Assembly (NCBI RefSeq): GCF_014897315.1
Contig: NZ_JABUYL010000004.1
Location: forward strand, 124,001 to 188,000
Source: Proteus sp. FME41
GTDB taxonomy: Bacteria > Pseudomonadota > Gammaproteobacteria > Enterobacterales > Enterobacteriaceae
Length of the DNA: 64,000 nt
Direction: 5' to 3'
This document shows positions 11,198 to 20,746 of this stretch, piece by piece (position 1 is the first letter of the stretch; each line of letters begins with the position of its first letter). The position numbers and the translations under genes are program-made. Under the pieces are notes generated by a model that did no database searches, was not told where the DNA came from, and worked only from the letters and a program-made list of their open reading frames with translations.

Positions 11198-13279
11198 TTA
11201 CGCTCGTGATCCTGGTTGTTCTAATAATTTAATATATTCATAGACGGCAAGCTGGGAACGGATTTTACGTTTATTCCCACGAGGAACATAGCTATTTGTT
11301 AAGTCTTTATCAATATACCGTGCTTTTACGGTGTCATTAAATTGAATATCCAGTATATCAAGAACACGTTGTTTCAGTTGAGGATCAAGCAAAGCGACAG
11401 CAACTTCAATACGATAGTCTAGATTTCGCGTCATCCAATCGGCTGAAGATAAGAAGATTTTCTCATCACCTTTATTGGTGAAAACATAAACGCGATCGTG
11501 CTCTAAAAAGCGATCAACAATGCTGGTCACTTGAATGTTTTCACTAAATCCCGGTTGATTAGGGACTAAAGAGCACATACCACGGACTAAAAGCCGAACT
11601 TTTACGCCCGCTTCTGATGCGTCATAAAGGCGATTAACTAATTCTTCATCCACTAAGTTATTCACTTTTAATGTAATACCTGCGGGGTGTCCGGCTTGTG
11701 CGCTGTGGATTTCATTAGTAATAAGCTGATTTAAAAGGGTACGTGAATTTTGAGGTGACACCATCAAATGTTCAAAAGTCACCGGACGATACGGGTTTTC
11801 AATAAAGCTAAAGACACGACGTACTTCATTGGTAATTTCAGTATTCGCAGTTAATAGTGAATAATCCGTATAAAGACGCGCTGTTTTCTCGTTGAAGTTC
11901 CCAGTACCAATATGGGCATAACGAATAATTTCACCCTCTTCTAAGCGAGAAATAATAAATAATTTCGCATGAATTTTTAAACCAGGAGCAGAGAAAATAA
12001 CGTGAACTCCCGCTTCTGTCAGACGTTTTGCCCAATGAATATTCGCGGCTTCATCAAAACGCGCTTGTAACTCAACCACCACGGTCACCCGTTTACCGTT
12101 GTGTGCGGCGTGGATCATGGAATCAATAATTCGTGAGTCTTTAGCCACACGATAAATATTAATTTTAATTGAGATAACACTAGGGTCAAAAGAGGCTTGG
12201 CGCAGTAATTCTAGGACATGCTCAAAAGTATGGTAAGGATAATAAAGTAAAACATCTCGCTCACGTATGGCGTCAAACCCATTACGGAAATTATCAAACC
12301 AAACATGACGTAAACGCGGAATAATTTTATTTAATAGAAACTTACTTCCTTCATTTGGGAAGTTAATAAAATCTTTAAAATTATGATAACGCCCCCCTGC
12401 AATAACAGAGTCATTATTTGATAACCCTAGCTTACTGCGCAGTAAAGCCACCATTTCATCAGGCATGTCACGTTGATAAACAAAGCGTACTGGCTCTGCG
12501 GTAAGGCGTTGTTTTAACGTGGATGACATCATTTCAAGTAAACTTGATTCCATTTCTGTCGCAAGATCGTACTCTGCATCTCGCGTCATTTTCATAGAAT
12601 AAGCATTCAATGAGTCGTAATCAAAAAAGCCTTTAAACACCTCATCTAGGCAGTAACGTAAGATATTATCCAATAAAATCATGGATTTTTTCTTACTGCG
12701 ACCTTGGTCTGTAGGCAGGATAACAAAGCGAGGAACTTTATCTGATGGAATTTCTAACAAGGCATAATGAATTATTTGCCCTTGTGCAATTTCAACGGCT
12801 AAATAGGTATAGTCATCTTTAAGAAATTCAACCAAATTAGTTTCTGGGTTAATCAAAATAGGGGTGATGTGTTTTCTTAAGTTTTGGCGGAAATATTGAC
12901 GTAACCAAATTTGCTGATTAGGCGAGATTTGACGTTCATTAATTAAAAATATTTGGTTTCGTGCCATTTCAAGTAACAAATCGTTATATAACGCATCAAA
13001 CTCTTGGTCTGCCTTCGCTACTTTAGACTGGATTTTTTTTATAAGATGGCGGGCATGACTTGATGCAGAGCGAGAACCTCGTTCTTCATTAATTAAAATA
13101 CGGCGTTTTACATCTGCGAAGCGGACTTTATAGAATTCATCAAGATTATTTGAATAGATCCCCAGAAACCTGACTCTTTCAATTAACGGGTTTCGTTTAT
13201 CAGCCGCCTCTTGTAATACACGTTCGTTAAACGCAAGCCAACTGATTTCTTTATCAACATAGAGTCGTTCCTGGGACAT
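11198..13279 (-). CDS. ppk: Polyphosphate kinase Ppk1
   Basis: Reversibly transfers the ATP gamma-phosphate to polyphosphate. At 693 residues it matches E. coli Ppk (688). The N-terminal helical domain starts [19 protein letters not shown]. The two PLD-like C-terminal domains hold [10 protein letters not shown], with the histidine that becomes phosphorylated, and [18 protein letters not shown], with the second active-site histidine. First gene of ppk-ppx. Polyphosphate supports stress survival. Confidence 0.97.
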   Translation of the reverse strand: MSQERLYVDKEISWLAFNERVLQEAADKRNPLIERVRFLGIYSNNLDEFYKVRFADVKRRILINEERGSRSASSHARHLIKKIQSKVAKADQEFDALYNDLLLEMARNQIFLINERQISPNQQIWLRQYFRQNLRKHITPILINPETNLVEFLKDDYTYLAVEIAQGQIIHYALLEIPSDKVPRFVILPTDQGRSKKKSMILLDNILRYCLDEVFKGFFDYDSLNAYSMKMTRDAEYDLATEMESSLLEMMSSTLKQRLTAEPVRFVYQRDMPDEMVALLRSKLGLSNNDSVIAGGRYHNFKDFINFPNEGSKFLLNKIIPRLRHVWFDNFRNGFDAIRERDVLLYYPYHTFEHVLELLRQASFDPSVISIKINIYRVAKDSRIIDSMIHAAHNGKRVTVVVELQARFDEAANIHWAKRLTEAGVHVIFSAPGLKIHAKLFIISRLEEGEIIRYAHIGTGNFNEKTARLYTDYSLLTANTEITNEVRRVFSFIENPYRPVTFEHLMVSPQNSRTLLNQLITNEIHSAQAGHPAGITLKVNNLVDEELVNRLYDASEAGVKVRLLVRGMCSLVPNQPGFSENIQVTSIVDRFLEHDRVYVFTNKGDEKIFLSSADWMTRNLDYRIEVAVALLDPQLKQRVLDILDIQFNDTVKARYIDKDLTNSYVPRGNKRKIRSQLAVYEYIKLLEQPGSRA

Positions 13280-13325
13280 CTGAACTCCAACAAGGGTTAA
13301 AGTTAAATCTTAATATCTGAATAAA

Positions 13326-13916
13326 TCAGACGTGTTGCTTAATTGTTGCACCTGGTTTGACAAAATTTTCAGGTTTTGTCTCTTTGGCTTTTTGTTCAAA
13401 GTAAGGTGCTTGGAAAGTACACATTCTAATCGCAGAACGGTAGGCACCGTTAACAAAAAACTCATCTATTAAATCACCTTCTTTTTTAAAGCCAAGCTTT
13501 TCATAAATATGAATCGCTTTAGCATTCTCTTTATCAACGATTAAATAGAGTTTGTATAAATTAAGTACAGAAAAAGCATAGTCCATCGCTAATTTTACAG
13601 CACGTGCAGCATATCCATGGCCTTGATGTGCAGGGGCAATGATAATTTGGAATTCGGCGCGACGATGAACATAATCGATTTCAACGAGCTCAACAAGTCC
13701 GATCTTAGTGCCATCACTTTCAGCAATAAAACGTCGTTCGCTTTGGTCGTGAATATGTTTTTCATAAAGGTCGCTTAACTCAATAAAAGCTTCATAAGGC
13801 TCTTCAAACCAATAGCGCATAACGCTGGCATTGTTATCAAGTTGATGGACAAACGCGAGGTCTTCTCGTTCGAGAGGACGCAGTTTTATAGGTGGAACTT
13901 TCTTACCACCGGACAT
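13326..13916 (-). CDS. speG: Spermidine N1-acetyltransferase SpeG
   Basis: GNAT acetyltransferase that moves acetyl from acetyl-CoA to spermidine/spermine, relieving polyamine toxicity. [10 protein letters not shown] near the start, [11 protein letters not shown] and the acetyl-CoA loop region around [22 protein letters not shown] closely match E. coli SpeG. I place the start at ATG 13916 (MSGGKK...; 196 residues), because GAGGTG lies just upstream and the 26 extra N-terminal residues of the longer frame are hydrophobic, absent from the family, and overlap the purN terminator hairpin. It lies 46 bp upstream of ppk on the same strand; co-transcription is possible. Confidence 0.93.
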   Translation of the reverse strand: MSGGKKVPPIKLRPLEREDLAFVHQLDNNASVMRYWFEEPYEAFIELSDLYEKHIHDQSERRFIAESDGTKIGLVELVEIDYVHRRAEFQIIIAPAHQGHGYAARAVKLAMDYAFSVLNLYKLYLIVDKENAKAIHIYEKLGFKKEGDLIDEFFVNGAYRSAIRMCTFQAPYFEQKAKETKPENFVKPGATIKQHV

Positions 13917-13965
13917 AAGCACCTCGGTGAATGCATTGAATAAAAAAGAGAAAAGGGTGACATAA

Positions 13966-14007
13966 AAAAAGTCACGCGGGCTACAGTGTAGCACAATGTG
14001 ACTTTTT
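13966..14007 (-). terminator. Terminator of purMN
   Basis: Outer stem AAAAAGTCAC/GTGACTTTTT encloses a nested CTACACTGTAG palindrome. The T tract continues on the minus strand, 17 bp past the purN stop. The A/T-flanked stem could also work in the other direction. Confidence 0.82.
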
Positions 14008-14023
14008 ATCTTAAATGAAATAG

Positions 14024-14653
14024 TTAATCGAGATTGTCGAATAGCGCAATATCATCAAGAAAAGCTTGATTATCTTTCATTGTTAATCGATCTTCTGCTA
14101 GCCAACGGATAGCTAATGGATAGATGCGATACTCTTCAGCTTGAATTTTTGTTTGCAATGATTGTTCAGTATCATCAGTTAAAACAGGAATACGAGCTTG
14201 AATAATCATTGGTCCACCATCAAGTTCTTCGGTGACAAAGTGAACGGTAACACCATGAAAAGAGTCTTTATTGGCTAAAACCTGACGATGAGTATGCAAT
14301 CCGGGGTATTTAGGAAGCAATGAAGGATGAATATTTAATAATTTATGCTGATAATGTGTGACAAAACCAGGCGATAAAATACGCATAAAGCCCGCTAAAA
14401 CCACAATGTCAGGCCGATAAGCATCAATCTTTTCAATTAATGCATTATCGTAATCAGCTCTATTATTAAATTGGTTTGGATCAATAAAATAAGCTGGAAT
14501 ATCAGCGTGTTTGGCGCGTTCAAGACCATAGGCATCAGCTTTATTGCTTAAGACAGCAACCACATTACCTGTGATTTTATTTGCCCTACAGGCGTCTATA
14601 ATCGCCTGTAGGTTGCTGCCGTTTCCTGAAATGAGGACAACGATATTTTTCAT
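14024..14653 (-). CDS. purN: Phosphoribosylglycinamide formyltransferase PurN
   Basis: Third step of purine synthesis: N10-formyl-THF formylates GAR. The 209 residues show the family hallmarks [13 protein letters not shown] at the N-terminus (phosphate loop), [10 protein letters not shown], and the active-site stretch [12 protein letters not shown], with the catalytic Asn-His and a downstream Asp in VTEELDGGP. It follows purM by 13 bp, giving the standard purMN operon. Expression is expected to follow the PurR-like box upstream of purM. Confidence 0.97.
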   Translation of the reverse strand: MKNIVVLISGNGSNLQAIIDACRANKITGNVVAVLSNKADAYGLERAKHADIPAYFIDPNQFNNRADYDNALIEKIDAYRPDIVVLAGFMRILSPGFVTHYQHKLLNIHPSLLPKYPGLHTHRQVLANKDSFHGVTVHFVTEELDGGPMIIQARIPVLTDDTEQSLQTKIQAEEYRIYPLAIRWLAEDRLTMKDNQAFLDDIALFDNLD

Positions 14654-14666
14654 TCACATGCTTTCA

Positions 14667-15707
14667 TTAATTAATAATAACTTGTGCTTCGCCTGTTGCT
14701 TGAGGCGCAATCTCACCGATTAACCATGCGTTTTCACCACATTCAGCAAGATGCGCTAATGTTTTTTCAACATCATTCGGGTTAACCGCGATTAACAGCC
14801 CAACACCACAGTTAAAGGTACGATACATTTCATGTGTACTGACTTGCCCTGTTTCTTGTAGCCATTTGAAAACAAGGGGCCATTCCCAGCTTTTACTCTC
14901 GATACGTGCTTGTGTATTTTCAGGTAATACACGAGGGATATTTTCCCAAAAACCGCCGCCAGTAATATGTGCCACTGCATGAATATCAATATTTTCAATT
15001 AATGACAGCAGTGATTTTACGTAAATACGTGTTGGCGCTAGCAGATGGTCAGCCAGTGATTTATCACCTAATGGCGTATTTTCTGCTTGGGTATTGCTGA
15101 CTTCAAGAATTTTTCTGACTAATGAATAACCATTAGAGTGTGGGCCACTGGATGCTAAGGCAATTAACGCATCACCAGTGTTAACTTTACTGCCATCAAT
15201 GATCTCTGATTTTTCAACCACACCGACGCAAAAGCCTGCGATATCATAATCATTACCGTGATACATACCGGGCATTTCAGCCGTTTCGCCACCGACTAAG
15301 GCACAACCTGATTGCTTACAACCTTCAGCAATACCTGTCACCACACGTGCCGCAGTATCGACATCTAATTTTCCTGTGGCATAGTAATCAAGAAAGAAAA
15401 GCGGTTCTGCACCTTGAACAATTAAATCGTTGACACACATTGCGACTAAATCAATACCGATATCATCATGGCGATTTAAATCCATTGCTAAGCGAAGTTT
15501 AGTACCAACGCCGTCAGTGCCTGAAACTAAAATAGGTTCACGATATTTAGATGGGATTGCGCAAAGTGCACCAAAACCACCTAAACCTCCCATGACTTCA
15601 GGACGGCGGGTTTCTTTTACTACACCTTTGATACGATCGACTAAAGCGTTACCTGCATCAATATCGACACCGGCATCTTTATAGCTGAGAGAGGATTTGG
15701 TAGTCAC
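14667..15707 (-). CDS. purM: Phosphoribosylformylglycinamidine cyclo-ligase PurM
   Basis: AIR synthetase, fifth step of purine synthesis, closing FGAM to AIR with ATP. The 346 residues (E. coli 345) include [14 protein letters not shown], the glycine-rich [11 protein letters not shown] and [13 protein letters not shown]. It starts at GTG 15707 ([13 protein letters not shown]) with GAGGG about six bases upstream, matching the E. coli N-terminus. It is divergent from upp across a 231-bp regulatory region with a PurR-like operator. Confidence 0.97.
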   Translation of the reverse strand: MTTKSSLSYKDAGVDIDAGNALVDRIKGVVKETRRPEVMGGLGGFGALCAIPSKYREPILVSGTDGVGTKLRLAMDLNRHDDIGIDLVAMCVNDLIVQGAEPLFFLDYYATGKLDVDTAARVVTGIAEGCKQSGCALVGGETAEMPGMYHGNDYDIAGFCVGVVEKSEIIDGSKVNTGDALIALASSGPHSNGYSLVRKILEVSNTQAENTPLGDKSLADHLLAPTRIYVKSLLSLIENIDIHAVAHITGGGFWENIPRVLPENTQARIESKSWEWPLVFKWLQETGQVSTHEMYRTFNCGVGLLIAVNPNDVEKTLAHLAECGENAWLIGEIAPQATGEAQVIIN

Positions 15708-15770
15708 GTAGAGCCCTCACGGCAAGTTGCTGTTAAGAAAAAATGTGTGCGAGCGCTATTCTAACAGGCA

Positions 15771-15786
15771 AAGCAATCGTTTGCGA
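15771..15786. promoter_or_regulatory. PurR-like operator between purM and upp
   Basis: AAGCAATCGTTTGCGA agrees with the PurR consensus ANGCAANCGNTTNCNT at every fixed position but the last. It lies 64 bp upstream of the purM start, as expected for the pur regulon, and about 100 bp upstream of the upp -10 box. Confidence 0.8.
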
Positions 15787-15888
15787 GAATCTTCTTTCTA
15801 GGTCACAATTATTCATGTTAGTGTGGTTAAAAGCTGTGCGCTTGATCAATATCAATAGAAAAACGATGGAATGTTGGCGAAAAAGCGG

Positions 15889-15909
15889 TATAATCTCGCG
15901 ATTTTTTTG
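15889..15909 (+). promoter_or_regulatory. upp -10 box and slippage-type initial transcribed sequence
   Basis: TATAAT at 15889-15894 is followed after six bases by GATTTTTTTG (15900-15909). The E. coli upp promoter has the same layout, GA followed by a run of T. There UTP-dependent reiterative transcription and start-site choice regulate upp. The -35 is not obvious. Confidence 0.7.
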
Positions 15910-15938
15910 TCAGGCTGCGTCGTACATTAGGAGAAATT

Positions 15939-16565
15939 ATGAAGATCGTTGAGGTAAAACACCCACTCATTAAACATAAATTGGGGCTGATGCGAGATCA
16001 TGATATAAGCACTAAGCGCTTTCGTGAGCTGGCTTCAGAAGTTTCTAGTCTGCTGACGTATGAAGCTACCGCCGATTTAGCAACAGAAACGGTAACGATT
16101 GAAGGTTGGTGTGGTCCGGTAGAGATAGAACAGATTAAAGGAAAAAAAATCACAGTAGTTCCTATCCTCCGTGCAGGTATCGGGATGATGGATGGAGTAT
16201 TAGAAAATATTCCTAGTGCCCGAATCAGTGTAGTTGGCGTTTACCGCGATGAAGAAACATTAAAACCCGTCCCTTACTTCCAGAAATTAGCATCCAATAT
16301 TGAAGAGCGTATGGCGCTTGTTGTTGACCCTATGTTAGCAACGGGTGGCTCTATGATTGCCACAATTGATTTATTAAAAAATGCGGGCTGTACTTCAATT
16401 AAAGTATTAGTACTGGTTGCTGCTCCAGAAGGTATTAAGGCATTAGAAGAAGCTCATCCTGATGTAGAGTTATATACTGCATCAGTTGATAGCCATCTCA
16501 ATGAGCATGGGTACATCGTTCCAGGTCTTGGCGATGCTGGTGATAAGATATTTGGTACAAAATAA
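15939..16565 (+). CDS. upp: Uracil phosphoribosyltransferase Upp
   Basis: Salvages uracil: uracil + PRPP gives UMP and pyrophosphate. The 208 residues equal E. coli Upp in length and match nearly throughout. The PRPP loop [18 protein letters not shown] (about 130-147) and the uracil-binding C-terminus [18 protein letters not shown] are intact. AGGAGA sits just before ATG 15939. It is followed by a strong terminator and an ERIC element before uraA, so uraA read-through is probably partial. Confidence 0.98.
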   Translation: MKIVEVKHPLIKHKLGLMRDHDISTKRFRELASEVSSLLTYEATADLATETVTIEGWCGPVEIEQIKGKKITVVPILRAGIGMMDGVLENIPSARISVVGVYRDEETLKPVPYFQKLASNIEERMALVVDPMLATGGSMIATIDLLKNAGCTSIKVLVLVAAPEGIKALEEAHPDVELYTASVDSHLNEHGYIVPGLGDAGDKIFGTK

Positions 16566-16570
16566 TAATT

Positions 16571-16599
16571 AAGCCGACTTTGATAGTCGGCTTTTTTTT
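16571..16599 (+). terminator. Rho-independent terminator after upp
   Basis: AGCCGAC/GTCGGCT seven-base stem, 7-base loop, then a run of seven or more T, directly after the upp stop. Confidence 0.9.
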
Positions 16600-16616
16600 G
16601 GACCATTTATTTGTTC

Positions 16617-16743
16617 TATACTCTAAATATTTCAAGATACCACAAGGCGACAAGTAAATGAGTTGCTTGGCACATATAAAAATATGTGACTAGCGTGAAT
16701 GAGCCTAGTCAACAATGCGGTAACTTGAAGTATGACGAGTATA
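16617..16743. repeat. ERIC/IRU element, 127 bp
   Basis: Imperfect palindrome with termini TATACTC (16617-16623) and GAGTATA (16737-16743) and a central CACATAT/ATATGTG hairpin (16671-16688). The 127-bp size is that of the classical enterobacterial repetitive intergenic consensus. Inner segments such as ATGTGACTAGCGTGAATGAG and the end ACTTGAAGTATGACGAGTAT fit the ERIC pattern. It lies in the upp-uraA spacer, 53 bp before the uraA start, so it would be transcribed into the uraA leader. Confidence 0.8.
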
Positions 16744-16795
16744 AAGTTAAAAACACAAACCAATTTTACATTCATATTAAAGAGAGGTCGTCAGC

Positions 16796-18097
16796 ATGAC
16801 TCGTCGTGCAATCGGGGTAGAAGAGCGCCCACCATTATTACAAACAATTCCGTTGAGCCTTCAACATCTGTTTGCAATGTTTGGCGCCACCGTACTTGTG
16901 CCAATTTTATTTAAAGTTAATCCGGCAACAATATTGTTATTTAACGGGATCGGAACCCTGCTTTATCTCTTTATTTGTAAAGGACGCATTCCTGCTTATT
17001 TAGGTTCAAGTTTTGCGTTTATCTCGCCAGTGCTTTTACTTTTACCTTTAGGGTATGAATTAGCGCTTGGGGGATTCATCGTTTGTGGTGTGTTATTTTG
17101 CCTTGTGGCTGGCATTGTCAAAATAGCAGGACGAGGCTGGATTAATGTGATGTTTCCGCCTGCGGCAATGGGCGCAATCGTTGCCGTCATCGGGCTAGAG
17201 TTAGCTGGAACTGCGGCAGGAATGGCAGGATTATTACCCAGTGCAGATGCACCCGTTGATAATCAAACATTACTTATCTCTATGGTGACTTTAGGCGTTA
17301 CCATTTTGGGCTCTGTGATGTTTAGAGGATTTCTTGCTATTATTCCTATTCTTATCGGTGTCTTAGCCGGTTATGCACTCTCTTTCTTTTTGGGCGTTGT
17401 GGATATTACGCCAATTAAAGATGCCAATTGGTTTGCACTGCCCACGTTTTACTCTCCGCGATTTGAATGGAGTGCCATCTTTATTATTTTGCCTGCTGCA
17501 TTAGTGGTTATTGCAGAACACGTTGGTCATCTTGTTGTGACCGCTAACATTGTAAAGCGTGATTTAATGAAAGACCCTGGCTTACATCGTTCTATGTTCG
17601 CAAACGGTTTTTCTACTATTATTTCAGGTTTCTTTGGTTCAACACCAAATACAACGTATGGTGAAAATATTGGTGTAATGGCAATCACCAAAGTTTACAG
17701 CTCATGGGTTATTGGGGGCGCGGCAATACTCGCCATCTTGTTATCTTGTGTTGGTAAATTAGCCGCGGCGATAGCTGCAGTGCCTGTTCCTGTGATGGGG
17801 GGCGTGTCTTTACTGTTGTACGGTGTTATTGGTGCATCAGGTATTCGTGTCTTGTTAGATTCAAAAGTCGATTATAACAAACCACAAAATTTAATATTAA
17901 CGGCCATCATTTTGATCGTGGGTGTGAGTGGTGCGTCCATTCAAATTGGTGCTGCTGAATTAAAAGGTATGGCTTTAGCGACGGTTGTAGGTATCGTGTT
18001 AAGCTTAATCTTTAAATTAGTGAGCATTGTTCGCCCTGAAGCAGAATTAGTCGATAACACGGTAGAATCAGTAAGTGGCACTGCTAATAAAAAATGA
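16796..18097 (+). CDS. uraA: Uracil:H+ symporter UraA
   Basis: Inner-membrane NCS2 (NAT) uracil permease that feeds Upp. The 433 residues (E. coli 429) begin MTRRAIGVEERPPLLQTIPL like E. coli. Uracil-binding and proton-coupling motifs are present: LGSSFAFISPVLLL in TM3, ALVVIAEHVGHLVV (the substrate-binding Glu) in TM8 and GSTPNTTYGENIGVMA in TM10. GAGAGG lies upstream of ATG 16796. It pairs functionally with upp, though a terminator and an ERIC element intervene. Confidence 0.98.
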   Translation: MTRRAIGVEERPPLLQTIPLSLQHLFAMFGATVLVPILFKVNPATILLFNGIGTLLYLFICKGRIPAYLGSSFAFISPVLLLLPLGYELALGGFIVCGVLFCLVAGIVKIAGRGWINVMFPPAAMGAIVAVIGLELAGTAAGMAGLLPSADAPVDNQTLLISMVTLGVTILGSVMFRGFLAIIPILIGVLAGYALSFFLGVVDITPIKDANWFALPTFYSPRFEWSAIFIILPAALVVIAEHVGHLVVTANIVKRDLMKDPGLHRSMFANGFSTIISGFFGSTPNTTYGENIGVMAITKVYSSWVIGGAAILAILLSCVGKLAAAIAAVPVPVMGGVSLLLYGVIGASGIRVLLDSKVDYNKPQNLILTAIILIVGVSGASIQIGAAELKGMALATVVGIVLSLIFKLVSIVRPEAELVDNTVESVSGTANKK

Positions 18098-18138
18098 CCG
18101 TTTAAGTCAATCAAAAGTCATATGCTGAAATTAATAAA

Positions 18139-18164
18139 AAAGGTGGATAATATCCGCCTTTTTT
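18139..18164 (+). terminator. Rho-independent terminator of uraA
   Basis: AAGGTGGATA/TATCCGCCTT stem with one G-T pair and a T tract, about 40 bp past the uraA stop. Confidence 0.8.
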
Positions 18165-18384
18165 ATTGTACTTTGTTTTTATGTTAATATGAAAAACTAA
18201 GATTTTTGTTGTTTTAAGTATTTAAAACTTAGAAAAGCATTATTTATTCAATCATGATATTTATTTAAATAAAATAAATAAGACAATGGTTGTATGTTTT
18301 TATACGAAATAGGCATTTTATCTGCTGTTTGAGTGGTCTTCATTTTAAGGTTGGTAAAGTCTCTGAAAGGGTATAACGCAATTT

Positions 18385-19590
18385 ATGGAAAAGCTCATTG
18401 AAATTTATGATTTCATTGTTTCAAAGCAGATATTCACCACAATATTCTTAGTTATCGTATTGCTGGTGGTGTGGTTTCTCGCCAAAATGATATTCCGACG
18501 AATAGTGAAGCGTTTACTCTTTTTATTTACTGAGCTTTCGGATGAAGAGACCATCGAAGACATCGCTAAAAAAAGTGCATCTATTGTTGCTGTCACGTTA
18601 GTCCTTTATATAAACCAGTTATTACCGTCTTTTTCACCAGAGATGAATATTATCTTTGAGACGGTTGCTCGTGCTTTTATTATTATCAATATTGCATCAT
18701 TGCTGAATAATGCGCTGGATATTTTTAATATTAGGCATGCAAAAAAAGCGTGGCATCGTAATAACTCGATCAAAGGTTATATTGAAATTGCTAAAATCGT
18801 GGTTTGGCTAATCTCATTTATCCTGATTATTGCACTATTTACTGAACAATCACCCCTTATTATTATCTCAAGCTTCGGTGCAATTGCTGCCGTATTAATG
18901 TTTGTTTTTCAACATACACTGATCTCTTTTGTCGCCAATATTCTTATTTCTAATGGAAAAGTATTAAAGCTTTATGATTGGATTGAGCTACCTAGTAGCA
19001 ATATTAGTGGTGAGGTGATTGACATTGCATTACACACAATTACTGTGCGAAATTGGGATAATACCATTTCACGCATACCGACAAAAGACTTCCTAACCGA
19101 GAAATATACTAACTGGCAACCCATGTTTTCATCTGGAGGACGTCGGATTAAACGCAGTTTTTATATTGACCAATCTTCCATTTCATTTGCGACAGAAGAA
19201 TTAGTGCTAGAGTTAAAAAATACAGCACCTCTTCGTAAAAGCATAGAAGCAATGCTTGAAGGGAAAGAAGAGGAGATGAGCGATATTAATGCATGGTTAG
19301 AAATAAAAGGAGTAACCAATTTACAGCTATTTCGAAAGTACATGTTAAATTGGATAAAAATGCGCGGTGATGTTCGCCCAGATATGTATTTAGTAATAAG
19401 AACAATGCCACCTACACCAATGGGATTACCAGTAGAGTTATATTGTTTTACTCGGGCAACAACATGGGTTGAATATGAAGAGACACAATCGGAAATTTTC
19501 GAGTATATAAATGCATCAGCAAAATATTTTAAGCTCGATATTTATCAACAGCCTTCAGGTAGCGATGTTGCAAAATTAAGATTCAGATAA
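18385..19590 (+). CDS. MscS-family mechanosensitive channel, YbdG-like
   Basis: Inner-membrane osmotic safety valve. The 401 residues show about five hydrophobic segments (17-36, 66-85, 92-115, 130-150, 158-190). The last runs into the MscS pore-lining and beta-domain region (FGAIAAVLMFVFQHTLISFVA..., then GDWIELP-like KLYDWIELPSSNISGEVIDI). The long, charged cytoplasmic tail resembles E. coli YbdG (415 residues) more than MscS. In E. coli uraA and hda are adjacent; here this gene sits between them, next to an ERIC remnant, so it is an insertion relative to E. coli. Confidence 0.85.
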   Translation: MEKLIEIYDFIVSKQIFTTIFLVIVLLVVWFLAKMIFRRIVKRLLFLFTELSDEETIEDIAKKSASIVAVTLVLYINQLLPSFSPEMNIIFETVARAFIIINIASLLNNALDIFNIRHAKKAWHRNNSIKGYIEIAKIVVWLISFILIIALFTEQSPLIIISSFGAIAAVLMFVFQHTLISFVANILISNGKVLKLYDWIELPSSNISGEVIDIALHTITVRNWDNTISRIPTKDFLTEKYTNWQPMFSSGGRRIKRSFYIDQSSISFATEELVLELKNTAPLRKSIEAMLEGKEEEMSDINAWLEIKGVTNLQLFRKYMLNWIKMRGDVRPDMYLVIRTMPPTPMGLPVELYCFTRATTWVEYEETQSEIFEYINASAKYFKLDIYQQPSGSDVAKLRFR

Positions 19591-19639
19591 TAAAAATGAT
19601 TAATTAAATGAAGAACATTTTCTGATTTTGCTTTAAATA

Positions 19640-19721
19640 ATGGGAGGTACAGCGAGGTGACAAGTGGCAGGTACGAATTAATGAAGCCAACAACGCTGAC
19701 ACTTAACGTATAATAGTATAT
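19640..19721. repeat. Degenerate, internally deleted ERIC-like remnant
   Basis: The stretch from about 19640 shares GGTGACAAGT near the left and a right part running AAGCCAACAACGCTGACAC then GTATAATAGTATA. It parallels the intact element at 16617-16743 (GGCGACAAGT; GAGCCTAGTCAACAATGCGG; ...GAGTATA) but lacks the central palindrome. Boundaries are approximate. It lies between the MscS-family gene and hda. Confidence 0.5.
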
Positions 19722-19852
19722 AAAATAAGCATATTACAGTCAGCTTGCTGTTATCTTAATCAGCTCCATGTGCTTTTTTAATATTGGTTCTGACCTTGTG
19801 AGAATTTGTGTTAGAATCACCACGTTTATTAAACTATTCAGGTGAGGTGCTT

Positions 19853-20554
19853 CTGAATACGCCGTCACAGCTATCATTACCACTATCTCTGCCTGATGAT
19901 GAGACATTCGATAGCTTTTATGCAGGGGAAAACGCGTCGTTAGTCGCGGCTATTCGAACTGCTATTCATCAATCGCATGGCAGTTATATCTATTTCTGGT
20001 CTCGTGACGGAGGTGGAAAGAGTCATCTATTACATGCCGCTTGTGCTGAGCTTTCATTAAAAGGTGATGCTGTTGGGTATGTGCCTCTTGATAAACGAGC
20101 CTATTTTGTTCCCGATGTTCTTGAAGGTATGGAACATTTATCTTTAGTCTGTATTGATAACGTTCAATGCATTGCGGGAGATGAAGAGTGGGAACTTGCC
20201 TTATTTAACCTTTATAATCGCGTGCTAGAACATGGTCGAACATGTTTATTAATCACGGGTGATCGTCCACCTCGTCAAATAGAGTTACAACTTCCTGATT
20301 TAGCTTCTCGCCTTGATTGGGGGCAAATTTACCGTTTGCAGCCATTAAGTGATGAAGAAAAAATTCAAGCTTTACAATTAAGAGCTAAGCTTCGTGGATT
20401 TGAATTACCAGAAGATGTGGGTCGTTTTGTGTTAAAACGCCTTGATCGAAAAATGCGGACTTTATTTGAAATGCTCGATGAACTTGATCATGCTTCTATT
20501 GTTGCTCAACGAAAGCTCACTATCCCCTTCGTAAAAGATATTCTTAACCTTTAA
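19853..20554 (+). CDS. hda: DnaA regulatory inactivator Hda, CTG start
   Basis: AAA+ protein that, bound to the sliding clamp, drives DnaA-ATP hydrolysis (RIDA) after initiation. From CTG 19853 the product is 233 residues, exactly the E. coli length. It begins (M)[15 protein letters not shown], so the clamp-binding motif QLSLPL sits at the extreme N-terminus as in E. coli, whose hda also starts with CTG. GGTGAGGTG just upstream is the only good ribosome site; the longer GTG frame at 19808 has none. Walker region [13 protein letters not shown], sensor and C-terminal lid are conserved. Confidence 0.95.
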   Translation: MNTPSQLSLPLSLPDDETFDSFYAGENASLVAAIRTAIHQSHGSYIYFWSRDGGGKSHLLHAACAELSLKGDAVGYVPLDKRAYFVPDVLEGMEHLSLVCIDNVQCIAGDEEWELALFNLYNRVLEHGRTCLLITGDRPPRQIELQLPDLASRLDWGQIYRLQPLSDEEKIQALQLRAKLRGFELPEDVGRFVLKRLDRKMRTLFEMLDELDHASIVAQRKLTIPFVKDILNL

Positions 20555-20681
20555 TGTAAACCCTCATCTTATTGAGGTGAGGCGAAGAATTCTACGTTTC
20601 TCAATTCCCTTTTTAAACAGAGCGATTTATCTTTGTTGATAGATAATGATAAATCATTATTTATATTTCTGTTCATCTAAA

Positions 20682-20714
20682 TAAAAACCGCTAGCATTAT
20701 AAAAAGCTAGCGGT
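20682..20714 (-). terminator. Rho-independent terminator of the NupG/XapB-like gene
   Basis: Nine-base perfect stem ACCGCTAGC/GCTAGCGGT with a 10-base loop and T tract on the minus strand, 33 bp past the stop. Confidence 0.85.
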
Positions 20715-20746
20715 GAGGACACACAATAAAGGAGAGGGTTAAATAA

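Noticed and set aside
13917-13994. A 26-residue N-terminal extension of SpeG
   Set aside because: It overlaps the purN terminator hairpin, is hydrophobic and unlike the family, and the inner ATG has a good ribosome site.
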